A stretch of DNA of 64,000 nt from Psychroserpens damuponensis (GCF_000826655.1 NZ_JXJO01000016.1:124001-188000), one strand, 5' to 3'; positions 35,640-44,603 are shown, numbered from the stretch's first letter. Numbers and translations are program-made. Notes: generated by a model from the letters alone, not told the origin.

Positions 35640-35700
35640 CAATCAAATTACATATATTATTTGTAACAAGTCTAAATAAAAACAATATAACCACAATTTA

Positions 35701-36900
35701 ATGAAAAAGTTAGCTTTAAGTTTATGCGTAATTGCAAGTCTATTTACATCATGTACTAGCGACGATGATGGTACAGCATTTGTACCACAAATAGAAACTC
35801 CTGCAACCTATAGTTTTGAAAGAAACGGAGAATCTACTGTAGATTTTAATGGTCAAACAACAAGAATTGCAATGGCTCAAGAATTAGCCTCTGCACTTAC
35901 AACAGAAACTAATACAGAAGCACAATTAGATGGCATGTTTGCACATGTTGAAGGAGACGCAGATTTCTCTAACGCAGATTTAAATGCTTCAAACAAAAGT
36001 ATTCGTTCTAAAGTTGCTGCATCATCAGATTACTTTTCATCTAATGCAACGCTTTCGGCTTCAATAAAAAATGAATTTGATGGTTGGATAGCAGATCAAG
36101 CTAACAACGTATTTCCTAATTGGTCGGCTACTGCATCTGCAGGTAACGCAGGTCAATTACAACAAGCAGGTGGAGGATCTATTCGTTACATTAACGGTAA
36201 AGGTTTTGAGTTAAACCAAATCGTCTCTAAAGGATTAATTGGTGGTTTAATGACAGATCAAATTTTAAACAACTACCTAAGTCCAGCTGTTTTAGATGCA
36301 GGATCAAATGTAGAAAACAATGATAATGATGTTGTAGAAGAAGGAAAGACTTACACTACAATGGAGCACAAATGGGATGAGGCTTTTGGTTACCTTTATG
36401 GAGCAGAAGATGATGCTTCTACACCAGTTTTAGGAGCCGATAGTTTTTTAAATAACTATTTAAATAGATTAGAAAATGACGAAGATTTTGCTGGTATTGC
36501 TCAAACAGTATTAAATGCATTTAAATTAGGTCGTGCAGCAATTGTTGAAAAAGACTATACGTTAAGAGATGCGCAAGCAGAAATTATTAAAGAAAACCTA
36601 TCTAAAGTATCTGGAGTAAGAGCAGTACATTATTTACAAGCAGGAAAATTAAAAATTGAAGAGAATGATATGGCTAGCGCATTTCATCAATTATCTGAAG
36701 GTTTTGGATTTATCTACAGCTTACAATTTACAAGACAACCAAATACAGCTATCCCATATTTTACTAATGCAGAAGTTAATGCTTATATCGCAGAACTTTC
36801 TCAAGGAAATGGGTTTTGGGATGTCACACCAGAAACTTTAGATACAATTTCTGAAGAGATTGCAGCACGTTTTAACTTTACAGTTGAAGCTGCTAACTAA
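35701..36900 (+). CDS. DUF4856 lipoprotein
   Basis: A 399-residue surface or periplasmic lipoprotein: signal with lipobox FTSC (Cys18) then SDDDG. The body is the DUF4856 family, mostly helical with TYSFERNGESTVDFNGQTTRIAMAQEL near 37-63, AQLDGMFAH, NGKGFELNQIVSKGLIGGLMTDQILNNYL near 164-192 and MEHKWDEAFGYLYG near 220. The fold pattern resembles imelysin-like helical bundles, and the gene is usually next to imelysin, HTTM and TonB-receptor genes, as here. Proposed role: iron binding at the outer membrane; unproven. Confidence 0.88.
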   Translation: MKKLALSLCVIASLFTSCTSDDDGTAFVPQIETPATYSFERNGESTVDFNGQTTRIAMAQELASALTTETNTEAQLDGMFAHVEGDADFSNADLNASNKSIRSKVAASSDYFSSNATLSASIKNEFDGWIADQANNVFPNWSATASAGNAGQLQQAGGGSIRYINGKGFELNQIVSKGLIGGLMTDQILNNYLSPAVLDAGSNVENNDNDVVEEGKTYTTMEHKWDEAFGYLYGAEDDASTPVLGADSFLNNYLNRLENDEDFAGIAQTVLNAFKLGRAAIVEKDYTLRDAQAEIIKENLSKVSGVRAVHYLQAGKLKIEENDMASAFHQLSEGFGFIYSLQFTRQPNTAIPYFTNAEVNAYIAELSQGNGFWDVTPETLDTISEEIAARFNFTVEAAN

Positions 36901-36922
36901 TATTTGAATATGTCTCAATAGT

Positions 36923-36950
36923 AAATGCGTTCATTAGGTTGAACGCATTT
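36923..36950 (+). terminator. Hairpin between DUF4856 and imelysin genes (weak terminator)
   Basis: 11-bp perfect stem AAATGCGTTCA (36923-36933) / TGAACGCATTT (36940-36950) followed by GCTTGTTT, a poor T tract. It may attenuate rather than end transcription; the imelysin gene has a new promoter box just behind it. Confidence 0.55.
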
Positions 36951-36957
36951 GCTTGTT

Positions 36958-36965
36958 TATCTTTG
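36958..36965 (+). promoter_or_regulatory. -7 promoter element TATCTTTG for imelysin
   Basis: Perfect TAnnTTTG match ending 19 bases before ATG 36985. It supports that start over the in-frame ATG-like start at 36949, which would precede the transcript. Confidence 0.55.
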
Positions 36966-36984
36966 CAAACTGAAAAAAACAAAA

Positions 36985-38112
36985 ATGATAAAGAAAATAA
37001 TTCTTAGCGTATTTACACTTGCCATACTGGTTGCATGTAGTTCAGATGATAGTAGTTCTGGAGCAACATCAGATGGGTTTGATCGTCAAGCGATGTTGAC
37101 CAATTGGGCAGACAATATTATCATTCCAGCGTTACAAGATTTGAGTGGAGATTTAGCAATGTTAACAGCTGCTAAAGATGCATTTGTAGCAGCACCAGAC
37201 CAAACGACTTTAGATGCTGTGAGATCATCTTGGTTAGAGGCTTATAAAACTTGGCAGTATGTAGAAATGTTTGATATTGGCAAAGCAGAAGAACTTGAAT
37301 ACTGGAAACAAATGAATATTTATCCTACAAATGTTACTAACATTCAAAATAATATTTCATCAGGATCTGGAAGTTATAATTTAGCAAGTCCAAGTAATAA
37401 TGCTTCGGTTGGTTTTCCTGCTGTAGATTATTTGCTTTATGGTATTGCAAGCAGTGATATTGAAATTCTAAATATATATACAAATAGTTCTAATTTTGAA
37501 TCAAATAAGACGTATTTGTCAAATTTGATAGATAGAATGCAATCTTTAACAGATCTTATTTTAAATGATTGGACAAGTAATTATAGAACTACATTTATTA
37601 ATGGTACAGCAAATACAGCAACAAGTTCTGTAAATAAAATTGTCAATGATTTTAACTTCTATTATGAGAAAGGTTTGCGTGCTAATAAATTTGGAATTCC
37701 TTCGGGAGTGTTTTCAACAACACCTTTTAATGATAAAGTTGAGGCTTTTTACAACCAAGACGTATCAAAGGATTTGGCATTAGAAGCATTTAAAGCAGTT
37801 CAAGATTTTTTCAATGGTGAGGCTTATGACAATTCTTCACAAGGACTAAGTTTTAAGGATTATCTAGATTATCTCAACACTATAAAAAATGGTGAGGATT
37901 TGAATCTACTTATAAACAATCAATTTGATATTGCAGAGACAAAAATCCAAACGTTAAATAATAATTTTTCTCTTCAAATTGAGACAGACAATACTAAAAT
38001 GTTGGAGACTTATGACGAAATTCAAAAAGCAGTTGTGCTTTTAAAAGTTGATATGATGGTAGCTTTTCAAGTTGCCATTGATGATGGTTACGATGATAAC
38101 GATGGAGATTAA
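36985..38112 (+). CDS. Imelysin-family (M75) iron-regulated lipoprotein
   Basis: A 375-residue lipoprotein (signal MIKKIILSVFTLAILVAC, Cys18, then SSDDSSS). The imelysin domain is helical with WLEAYKTWQYVEMFDIG near 73-89 and the GFPAVDYLLYG motif near 155, the imelysin-like equivalent of the GxHxxE region. In Bacteroidota and Pseudomonas such proteins are iron-regulated outer-membrane iron-binding or -sensing proteins. I choose ATG 36985 because the longer frame from 36949 adds a non-signal MLVYLCKLKKTK stretch and lies on the promoter. C-terminus is acidic (DDGYDDNDGD). Confidence 0.9.
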   Translation: MIKKIILSVFTLAILVACSSDDSSSGATSDGFDRQAMLTNWADNIIIPALQDLSGDLAMLTAAKDAFVAAPDQTTLDAVRSSWLEAYKTWQYVEMFDIGKAEELEYWKQMNIYPTNVTNIQNNISSGSGSYNLASPSNNASVGFPAVDYLLYGIASSDIEILNIYTNSSNFESNKTYLSNLIDRMQSLTDLILNDWTSNYRTTFINGTANTATSSVNKIVNDFNFYYEKGLRANKFGIPSGVFSTTPFNDKVEAFYNQDVSKDLALEAFKAVQDFFNGEAYDNSSQGLSFKDYLDYLNTIKNGEDLNLLINNQFDIAETKIQTLNNNFSLQIETDNTKMLETYDEIQKAVVLLKVDMMVAFQVAIDDGYDDNDGD

Positions 38113-38147
38113 AACCAATTAATTAAAAATTAAAATTTCAAATAAAC

Positions 38148-39962
38148 ATGAAAAAATTAAAATTTACTTTAGCATTTTTGTTTTTAATAAGTTACTCTTA
38201 TTCACAAGTCTCCATTCAGGAATGTGGCAATATTGTTGCAACGGGATTGTCAGTTCCAAATATTAATAACCCAGACAGAAATCACGATGGTTTCATTTTT
38301 AGGCATGATCTCGTCACAGGTTATAATATTAAACTTCAAGACAATCCCGGTAGTATTAACGGAAAACCAATTATAATTAGAAACCATATTGAAAAAATCA
38401 GAGATAAAATATGGTTTGATAGTAGTTATCCGTCAAATAACAATATAAACACGGGTGAGTATTTAAATGGTTATGGTAGAAATATTTACCCAAATAGTAC
38501 ACCTCAATTTACTCTAAATCCAAGTTTAGGTAGTAATGTATACGCATTAACTACTACCTACGATATGTCATTTTTATTTCATCCTAATGATATTGATTTT
38601 TTTCTTGGCGGATCTAACAATTTTCCATCAAATGAGGTTTTTAGAAATATACGTTTTACAGTTTATATTTATGTTAAACCAGAATTTGCTCATCTATATC
38701 CGGGAGGTGTAAATAATAGAGTTTATCAAATGAGTTCAGGTTTATTTAACTCAGATACAGTTTTTACTGATTCAGATGGTAATAATTATAGAACAACTGC
38801 CTTCAGTGAAAGTCCGGATATTGATGGTGATGGACTGCTAAATGAAATTGATTTATGTCCAGAAGATTTTGATCCATCAAATGCAGATACTGATGACGAT
38901 GGAGATGGAGATGTTTGTGATAATTGTCCTAATGTAGCCAATTCAAATCAATTAGATACAGATGATGACGGGATTGGAAATGTTTGTGATGATGATGATG
39001 ATAATGACGGAATTCTTGATATAAATGACAAATGTCCTCTTATAGCAAGCTCAAATAATCTTGATACAGACTTAGATGGAGTTGGTGATATATGTGATAA
39101 TTGTATAAATGAAGCTAATGCAAATCAACAAGACATGGATACCGATGGTATTGGAGATGTTTGTGATGCTGATCGGGATGGTGATGGTATTTCTAATACG
39201 GAAGATAATTGTCCAGATGAATATGGAATATTAAGCAATAACGGTTGTCCAGGACTTCCAGATTTAGTCGTGGATGTCAGTGGTTCTAATACAGTGGTTC
39301 CTGGCAGTGGGAATGCTACAACTTCATTATCTTCAAGTATAATTGAACAAATTTATACTGGAGATGAAATTCAATTCAATTTAAAAATTAAAAACGAAGG
39401 AATTGGAGATTCTGGTAACTTTAAGGTGGGTTTTTATTTATCTACAGATAATAACATATCTAATTCTACCCTTCTTCTAGACGAACAATTTTATAATATT
39501 AATGAAAATTCTTCAGCTTCCCAAAATATTGCTATTAGCCATTGGCATTTTGCCAACTTGCTAGGAATACTAGATAATGCTTATATACATATTAAAGTTG
39601 ATATTGATAATGATGTGGATGAAGGCTCTAACGAATCTAATAATTCATTTTCATCAAGAAGAGTTTATATTCATAACACAGCTGGAAGATTTGCTTATTT
39701 AAATCTTGGAAATAATATTTTAGTTGAAGTCCGTTTAGACCAGTACTTTCCATCCAATAATCGTATTCGACCAACTCAAACTCGTTATAATTTAAAAATT
39801 TACAAATTTGACACACTAGATTTGATTACAAATATGAGTGTTGTTGATGGTACTAACGTTAATTTGTCCAATTTACCTTATGGTAAGTACATTGTTCATA
39901 TTAATGATAATTATATTAAACAGTTTAAAAAACTAACTAGTGGTATTATAATACCCAATTAA
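38148..39962 (+). CDS. Secreted thrombospondin type 3 repeat / CARDB-like protein
   Basis: A 604-residue exported protein with signal peptide to about 20 (ISYSYSQ). Residues about 225-365 are five to six calcium-binding thrombospondin-3 repeats (DIDGDGLLNEIDLCPED, DTDDDGDGDVCDNCPN, DTDDDGIGNVCDDDDDNDG, DTDLDGVGDICDNC, DTDGIGDVCDADRDGDG), followed by a CARDB-type Ig domain near 370-510 (LPDLVVDVSGSNTV..., NLKIKNEGIGDSGNFKVGFYLSTDNN). The end LPYGKYIVHINDNYIKQFKK resembles a T9SS-type terminal domain without a clear NPxxG start. It sits inside an iron operon whose usual members flank it, and has its own terminator. Confidence 0.88.
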   Translation: MKKLKFTLAFLFLISYSYSQVSIQECGNIVATGLSVPNINNPDRNHDGFIFRHDLVTGYNIKLQDNPGSINGKPIIIRNHIEKIRDKIWFDSSYPSNNNINTGEYLNGYGRNIYPNSTPQFTLNPSLGSNVYALTTTYDMSFLFHPNDIDFFLGGSNNFPSNEVFRNIRFTVYIYVKPEFAHLYPGGVNNRVYQMSSGLFNSDTVFTDSDGNNYRTTAFSESPDIDGDGLLNEIDLCPEDFDPSNADTDDDGDGDVCDNCPNVANSNQLDTDDDGIGNVCDDDDDNDGILDINDKCPLIASSNNLDTDLDGVGDICDNCINEANANQQDMDTDGIGDVCDADRDGDGISNTEDNCPDEYGILSNNGCPGLPDLVVDVSGSNTVVPGSGNATTSLSSSIIEQIYTGDEIQFNLKIKNEGIGDSGNFKVGFYLSTDNNISNSTLLLDEQFYNINENSSASQNIAISHWHFANLLGILDNAYIHIKVDIDNDVDEGSNESNNSFSSRRVYIHNTAGRFAYLNLGNNILVEVRLDQYFPSNNRIRPTQTRYNLKIYKFDTLDLITNMSVVDGTNVNLSNLPYGKYIVHINDNYIKQFKKLTSGIIIPN

Positions 39963-39978
39963 AGATAAATATATCAGA

Positions 39979-40006
39979 CCATCATACACCAGTATGATGG
40001 TTTTTT
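39979..40006 (+). terminator. Intrinsic terminator after the thrombospondin-3 gene
   Basis: Perfect 9-bp stem CCATCATAC (39979-39987) / GTATGATGG (39992-40000), loop ACCA, T6. The next gene starts 3 bases after the T tract, so either read-through is normal or this is a switch. Confidence 0.8.
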
Positions 40007-40008
40007 CA

Positions 40009-41376
40009 ATGGCACAAATGCTAAAAACATACCTAAACAAAACCACAAACGCTGTACCATTAGCAGTTTTTCGCATTGGTTTTGGTGTTCTGATGTGTTT
40101 CAGTATCATCAGGTTTTGGTATCATGGCTGGATAGAAAAATTATACATTGCACCCAATTTTCATTTTAAATATTATGGTTTTGAGTGGGTGAAATCTCTT
40201 GGAGATTATAATTATCTTTTGTTTTTTTTCTGCGGAATCGCTGCGCTCTTTGTCGCCTTTGGGTTAAAATATAGACTAGCCATTATCGCATTTTTCCTAA
40301 CGTTCACTTACATAGAACTTATAGATAAAACTACCTATCTCAATCACTACTATTTTATTAGTGTGCTTAGTTTTGTAATGATTTTTTTGCCAGCAAACGC
40401 TAAATTCTCTGTAGATAATCTATTAAGGGAAAAAAGCTATAATCAAATCCCAAACTGGACCATAGATAGTATAAAATTACTTTTAGGTATTGTGTATTTC
40501 TACGCAGGACTTGCAAAACTAAATAGCGACTGGTTATTTAAAGCCATGCCATTAAAAATTTGGTTACCATCAAAATACGATTTACCATTTATAGGCAACG
40601 ATCTCATGCAACAAGATTGGTTTCATTACGCCATGAGTTGGTCTGGAATGTTATATGATTTAACAATTCCGTTTTTATTATTGTATAAACGAACACGCAC
40701 TTTTGCATTTGTATTAGTTGTAATTTTTCATGTATTTACACGCGTTTTATTCTCAATTGGCATGTTTCCGTATATCATGATTATTGCCACCTTAATCTTT
40801 TTTGATGCTAGCGTGCATGACAAAATAATAGCTAATATTAAACGCGTATTAAAACCATTTCGTAAACACATAAAATCACCAATTACTGTAGAAACCTATT
40901 CTTTTTCTAGCCGAAATATCTTGCTCCCAATTCTTGCCGTTTTTTTCATAATTCAACTCGTATTTCCGTTTAGATATGCCTTTTATAAAAACGAATTATT
41001 TTGGACTGAGGAAGGCTACAGACTATCATGGCGCGTAATGCTCATGGAAAAAGCAGGATTAACCACTTTTAAAATTGCCAATTCTAAAACTGGGCAGTAC
41101 TTTTACGTCCAAAATTCAGATTTTTTAACTGCATTTCAAGAAAAACAAATGAGTTTTCAACCTGATTTTATTTTAGAATACGCACATTTTTTAGGCGATC
41201 ATTTTAAAGCGCAAGGACATGAAAATGTACAAGTTTTTGCAGACAGTTACGTAGCACTCAACGGTAGGTTAAGTCAGAAATATATTGACCCAACCGTAGA
41301 TTTATATAAAGAAAAGGAATCATTTAAACCCAAACACTGGATTTTACCATTTAAAGATGACATTAAAGGATTTTAA
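40009..41376 (+). CDS. HTTM-domain membrane protein (vitamin K-dependent gamma-carboxylase-like)
   Basis: A 455-residue membrane protein with about eight hydrophobic segments. The N-terminal 270 residues form the HTTM domain (AVFRIGFGVLMCFSIIRFWYHGWIEKLYIAPNFHFKYYGFEWV, YLNHYYFISVLSFVMIFLPANAKFSVD, LLLGIVYFYAGLAKLNSDWLF), with the conserved His-rich and YAGLAKLN motifs; the C-terminal part is soluble. The frame from 39994 would start inside the terminator hairpin, so I use ATG 40009 (ATG 40018 is also possible). Overlaps the receptor gene by 20 bp. Enzymatic role in iron uptake unknown. Confidence 0.85.
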   Translation: MAQMLKTYLNKTTNAVPLAVFRIGFGVLMCFSIIRFWYHGWIEKLYIAPNFHFKYYGFEWVKSLGDYNYLLFFFCGIAALFVAFGLKYRLAIIAFFLTFTYIELIDKTTYLNHYYFISVLSFVMIFLPANAKFSVDNLLREKSYNQIPNWTIDSIKLLLGIVYFYAGLAKLNSDWLFKAMPLKIWLPSKYDLPFIGNDLMQQDWFHYAMSWSGMLYDLTIPFLLLYKRTRTFAFVLVVIFHVFTRVLFSIGMFPYIMIIATLIFFDASVHDKIIANIKRVLKPFRKHIKSPITVETYSFSSRNILLPILAVFFIIQLVFPFRYAFYKNELFWTEEGYRLSWRVMLMEKAGLTTFKIANSKTGQYFYVQNSDFLTAFQEKQMSFQPDFILEYAHFLGDHFKAQGHENVQVFADSYVALNGRLSQKYIDPTVDLYKEKESFKPKHWILPFKDDIKGF

Positions 41377-43783
41377 AATAATTATAACACTACTTTTATT
41401 GAGTTTGCCTGTAATAGGGCAAAACAAAGTTTCTGGATATATTACTAATGGCAATACTAACGATGTTGTTGCCAATGTTCAAGTTTTTGATAAAGTTTCA
41501 GGATTGTTAGCAACCTCTAATGCTAAAGGTTATTTTGAGTTTTCTACAGTAAAGACTGAGCTTGTCTTAGTATTTTACATTTCAGAATTTGAAATTATAG
41601 AATTAGAGCAAACACTTGAAAAAGATAAAAATCTAAATGTGGTTTTAATACCATTGCAAGAAGACCTTTCAGAAATTATAATCAATGCAAGACGTGCAAA
41701 GGTTTTTGAACTTAATAGGTTAAAAGATGTTGAAGAAACGTCAATTTTTGCAGGTAAAAAAACTGAGGTTATTCTTGTAGACCAATCACTAGCTAACTTA
41801 GCTACCAACAACGCAAGACAAATATATAGCCAAGTTGCAGGATTAAATATTTACCAAAATGATGATGCAGGTTTGCAACTCAATATTGGAGGTAGAGGTT
41901 TAGATCCAAACCGTACAGCTAACTTTAATACCAGACAAAATGGCTATGATATTAGCGCAGATGTGTTGGGTTATCCAGAAAGTTATTACACTCCAGCTGC
42001 CGAAGGTTTAAAAGAAATACAAGTGATTCGTGGTGCAGCATCTTTACAATATGGTACACAATTTGGCGGACTCATAAATTTTAAAACCAAGGCACCAAAT
42101 CCAAACAAACCAATTGAGCTTATCACAAGAAATACTTTGGGTAGCAATGGGTTGTATACCAATTTCACAAGCCTTAGTGGTACAAAAGGGAAGTTTAGCT
42201 ACTATTCTTATTTCAACTATAAAAAAGGGGATGGGTTTAGACCAAACTCTGAGTTTGAGTCTAAAAACGTATTTGCACATTTAGGCTATAAATTTAATGA
42301 GAAAACCAATATCGCAGCAGAGTTTACACATTTACATTATCTAGCACAACAAGGAGGTGGCTTAACAGATGCGCAATTTAATAACGATGCATTTCAAAGC
42401 AATAGATCAAGAAATTGGTTTAAGGTTAATTGGTTGTTGTACAGCTTAAAATTGAGTCATAAATTTTCAGAAAAAACAAACTTTACTTTTAACGCATTTG
42501 GTTTAAATGCATCACGAGATGCCTTAGGTTTTAGAACCAATCGTGTAGATCAAATAGACCCAAATAATGAGCGCGATTTAATTAAAGGTGATTTTAAAAA
42601 CTTTGGTGCAGAGGCACGACTGCTTAGTGAGTATAAGTTCTTCGGAAAAGAAGCGACCTTCCTAATTGGGTCTAAATTTTACAAAGCCAATAATAATGAA
42701 CAACAAGGTCCAGGATCTGATGGTAGTGGTCCAGATTTTGAGTTTTACTATGATCAATTTCCAAATTATCCGTCGCAATCACAATTTGATTTCCCAAATC
42801 TCAATGTAGCTGTATTTGGAGAAAATATATTTTATCTTAATGATAAATTCTCAGTTACACCAGGTTTTCGATTTGAATATATAAAGACTGAAAGTGAAGG
42901 CTTTTTTCAGCGTATAAATACAGATGCTGCAGGCAATGTTATTTTTGAAGAAACCGTAAATGACGATAGAACATTTGAACGTAATTTTGTGTTATTAGGT
43001 GTAGGATTGAGTTATAAACCTACAACAGCTTTAGAAATTTACGGTAATATCTCACAGAACTATCGTTCAGTTACCTTTTCAGATATTAATATCAATAATC
43101 CGGCATTTGCAGTTAACCCAGATATTACTGATGAGGATGGGTTTACCGCAGATTTAGGTTTTAGAGGTAATTATAAAAATACCATTTCTTATGATTTAGG
43201 TGCTTTTGCCTTGTTCTATAATGGCAGAATTGGGTTCATACAAAAATCTTTTGATGATGGTCGCGTAATAAGTGAGCGTGGCAATGTTGGTGATGCGAGA
43301 ATTGTTGGTATAGAGTCATTAGTAGATGTTAACCTAAAAAAGGTGCTGAAAATGAACAATGATTTCAGCTTTAATTACTTTGTAAATGCATCCTTTATTT
43401 CTTCGGAATATACAAACTCACAACAATCTGGTGTAGAAGGTAATCAAGTAGAGTTTGTGCCAGATGTGAACCTAAAAACAGGAGTGCGATTTGGATATAA
43501 AAATCTAATGGCAAACGTACAGTATTCTTATTTAGGTCGCCAATTTACAGATGCTACAAATTCTCAAGATGCTAATTTGAGTGGTGTTATAGGTGCCATC
43601 CCAGAATATGATATTTTAGATTTATCATTATCATATACCTACAAGCGTTTTAAACTAGAAACTGGTATTAATAACCTATTAGACGAAACCTATTTTACGA
43701 GACGAGCAACGGGTTATCCTGGACCAGGAATTATACCTTCGGCACCAAGAAACTGGTATACTACCTTACAAATTAAATTATAA
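41357..43783 (+). CDS. TonB-dependent receptor, Fe(III)-dicitrate (FecA)-like
   Basis: An 808-residue outer-membrane receptor. Signal peptide to about 20 (LLLLSLPVIGQ); carboxypeptidase-like regulatory (beta-sandwich) domain about 22-105; plug with ILVDQSLANLATNNARQIYSQVAGLNIYQNDDAGLQLNIGGRGLDPNRTAN..., GLKEIQVIRGAASLQYGTQFGGLINFKTK; barrel with YGNISQNYRSVTFSDININNP and aromatic C-terminus NWYTTLQIKL. The plug's GGRGLDPNRTANFN pattern is that of FecA-type receptors. It ends the iron operon begun at DUF4856. Ligand unproven. Confidence 0.92.
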   Translation: MTLKDFKIIITLLLLSLPVIGQNKVSGYITNGNTNDVVANVQVFDKVSGLLATSNAKGYFEFSTVKTELVLVFYISEFEIIELEQTLEKDKNLNVVLIPLQEDLSEIIINARRAKVFELNRLKDVEETSIFAGKKTEVILVDQSLANLATNNARQIYSQVAGLNIYQNDDAGLQLNIGGRGLDPNRTANFNTRQNGYDISADVLGYPESYYTPAAEGLKEIQVIRGAASLQYGTQFGGLINFKTKAPNPNKPIELITRNTLGSNGLYTNFTSLSGTKGKFSYYSYFNYKKGDGFRPNSEFESKNVFAHLGYKFNEKTNIAAEFTHLHYLAQQGGGLTDAQFNNDAFQSNRSRNWFKVNWLLYSLKLSHKFSEKTNFTFNAFGLNASRDALGFRTNRVDQIDPNNERDLIKGDFKNFGAEARLLSEYKFFGKEATFLIGSKFYKANNNEQQGPGSDGSGPDFEFYYDQFPNYPSQSQFDFPNLNVAVFGENIFYLNDKFSVTPGFRFEYIKTESEGFFQRINTDAAGNVIFEETVNDDRTFERNFVLLGVGLSYKPTTALEIYGNISQNYRSVTFSDININNPAFAVNPDITDEDGFTADLGFRGNYKNTISYDLGAFALFYNGRIGFIQKSFDDGRVISERGNVGDARIVGIESLVDVNLKKVLKMNNDFSFNYFVNASFISSEYTNSQQSGVEGNQVEFVPDVNLKTGVRFGYKNLMANVQYSYLGRQFTDATNSQDANLSGVIGAIPEYDILDLSLSYTYKRFKLETGINNLLDETYFTRRATGYPGPGIIPSAPRNWYTTLQIKL

Positions 43784-43869
43784 TAAAGCTTAGTTTAGAG
43801 TGATTCTGAATTTTTGTAAACATAACTTTCAACTCACAAATTCATTATCTTCGTAAAAACAAAATTATT

Positions 43870-44373
43870 ATGAACACGACAATAGAAGCATTACTTAATT
43901 CTCAAATAAAATACGAAGCACAAGCCTCTTTACAATATTTAGCAATGGCATCTTGGGCTGATGCAAAAGGATATAATGGAGTCTCAGATTTTTTTTATAG
44001 CCAGTCTGATGAAGAACGTGTGCACATGAGTAAACTTATAAAGTTTGTAAATGAAAGAGGAGGAAACGTTATAATTCCAGCTTTAGATAAACCAAAAGAT
44101 ACTTATGAAGGTCTCAATGAACTTTTTGAAAAGTTTTTAGAAAGTGAAATGTTCGTGACAGAACAAATTAATCACGTCATCTTTGAGTGCTTACAGCAAA
44201 AAGATTACAATGTTCATAATTTTATGCAATGGTATGTAACCGAGCAGTTAGAAGAGGAAGCAATGGCACGAACCTTACTAGATAAATTAAATATTATAGG
44301 TGCAGATAAATCTGGTCACTATCTATTTGATCGTGATATTAATACAATTGCTGCCAATCACACAAATGAATAA
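43870..44373 (+). CDS. ftnA: Ferritin (non-haem)
   Basis: A 167-residue iron-storage protein with four-helix fold: LLNSQIKYEAQASLQYLAMASWADAKGYNGVSDFFYSQSDEERVHMSKLIKFVNERGG covers helix A and B with ferroxidase ligands (E near 16-18, E50-E51-H54 in DEERVHM), ITEQINHVI... helix C, and YVTEQLEEEAMARTLLDKLNIIG helix D with QLEEE. No signal peptide; cytosolic 24-mer storing Fe(III). Length is typical of bacterial ferritin. A TATCTTCG box (43846) lies upstream. Follows the iron-uptake operons; single gene with terminator. Confidence 0.96.
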   Translation: MNTTIEALLNSQIKYEAQASLQYLAMASWADAKGYNGVSDFFYSQSDEERVHMSKLIKFVNERGGNVIIPALDKPKDTYEGLNELFEKFLESEMFVTEQINHVIFECLQQKDYNVHNFMQWYVTEQLEEEAMARTLLDKLNIIGADKSGHYLFDRDINTIAANHTNE

Positions 44374-44396
44374 TTAATTTTGCTAATTATATCTTA

Positions 44397-44425
44397 AAAG
44401 ATTCCTGAACAGGAATCTTTTTTTT
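44397..44425 (+). terminator. Intrinsic terminator of ferritin
   Basis: Perfect 11-bp stem AAAGATTCCTG (44397-44407) / CAGGAATCTTT (44410-44420) and T8 in all. Confidence 0.85.
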
Positions 44426-44426
44426 G

Positions 44427-44434
44427 TAAATTTG
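44427..44434 (+). promoter_or_regulatory. -7 promoter element TAAATTTG for the six-cysteine small protein
   Basis: TAnnTTTG match directly behind the ferritin terminator; transcription start near 44439, at the edge of the 9-1-9 repeat. Confidence 0.5.
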
Positions 44435-44439
44435 TATTT

Positions 44440-44458
44440 ATTTAGAATAAATTAAAAT
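44440..44458. promoter_or_regulatory. Candidate metal-responsive operator over the start of the small-protein gene
   Basis: ATTTAGAAT-A-AATTAAAAT: 7 of 9 arm positions complementary. The left arm matches the ATTTAGATT arm of the sites at 30421 and 35586 at eight of nine. It sits between the predicted transcription start and the ATG at 44460, where a bound repressor would block. Confidence 0.4.
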
Positions 44459-44459
44459 A

Positions 44460-44603
44460 ATGCAAAACGATATAATAGTAGACGACTTTCCTATAATCAT
44501 TACTTCATGTGTAATGTATTGTGATATCAGTAAGAAGTCTAAATGCTGTAAAAAGTATAAAAAATCGGGAAAAACGAATTGTAAACGTTGCCCTAGAGTG
44601 TAG
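44460..44603 (+). CDS. Six-cysteine small basic protein (47 residues), unknown function
   Basis: ATG 44460 opens a 47-codon frame, too short for usual gene calls, ending in TAG at 44601. The product MQNDIIVDDFPIIITSCVMY... has an acidic first ten residues, then Cys at 17, 21, 29, 30, 41 and 44 in CVMYC, KCCKK and CKRC, with nine Lys/Arg in between (SGKTNCKRCPRV end). Spacing CxxxC...CC...CxxC suggests a metal- (Zn/Fe) or nucleic-acid-binding knuckle. It has its own promoter box, a candidate metal operator, and ferritin's terminator directly upstream. I do not know the family with certainty; small lysine/cysteine-rich proteins of similar look occur in Flavobacteriia. Confidence 0.6.
   Translation: MQNDIIVDDFPIIITSCVMYCDISKKSKCCKKYKKSGKTNCKRCPRV

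Noticed and set aside
38820-39250. Repeated GATGATGATGA-type units, possible satellite or CRISPR-like array
   Set aside because: They encode the Asp-rich thrombospondin type 3 repeats; no constant spacers or direct repeats of CRISPR size.
39994-40008. ATG start of the HTTM gene within the terminator hairpin
   Set aside because: ATGATGG is the right arm of the terminator stem; ATG 40009 or 40018 gives the family's usual start.
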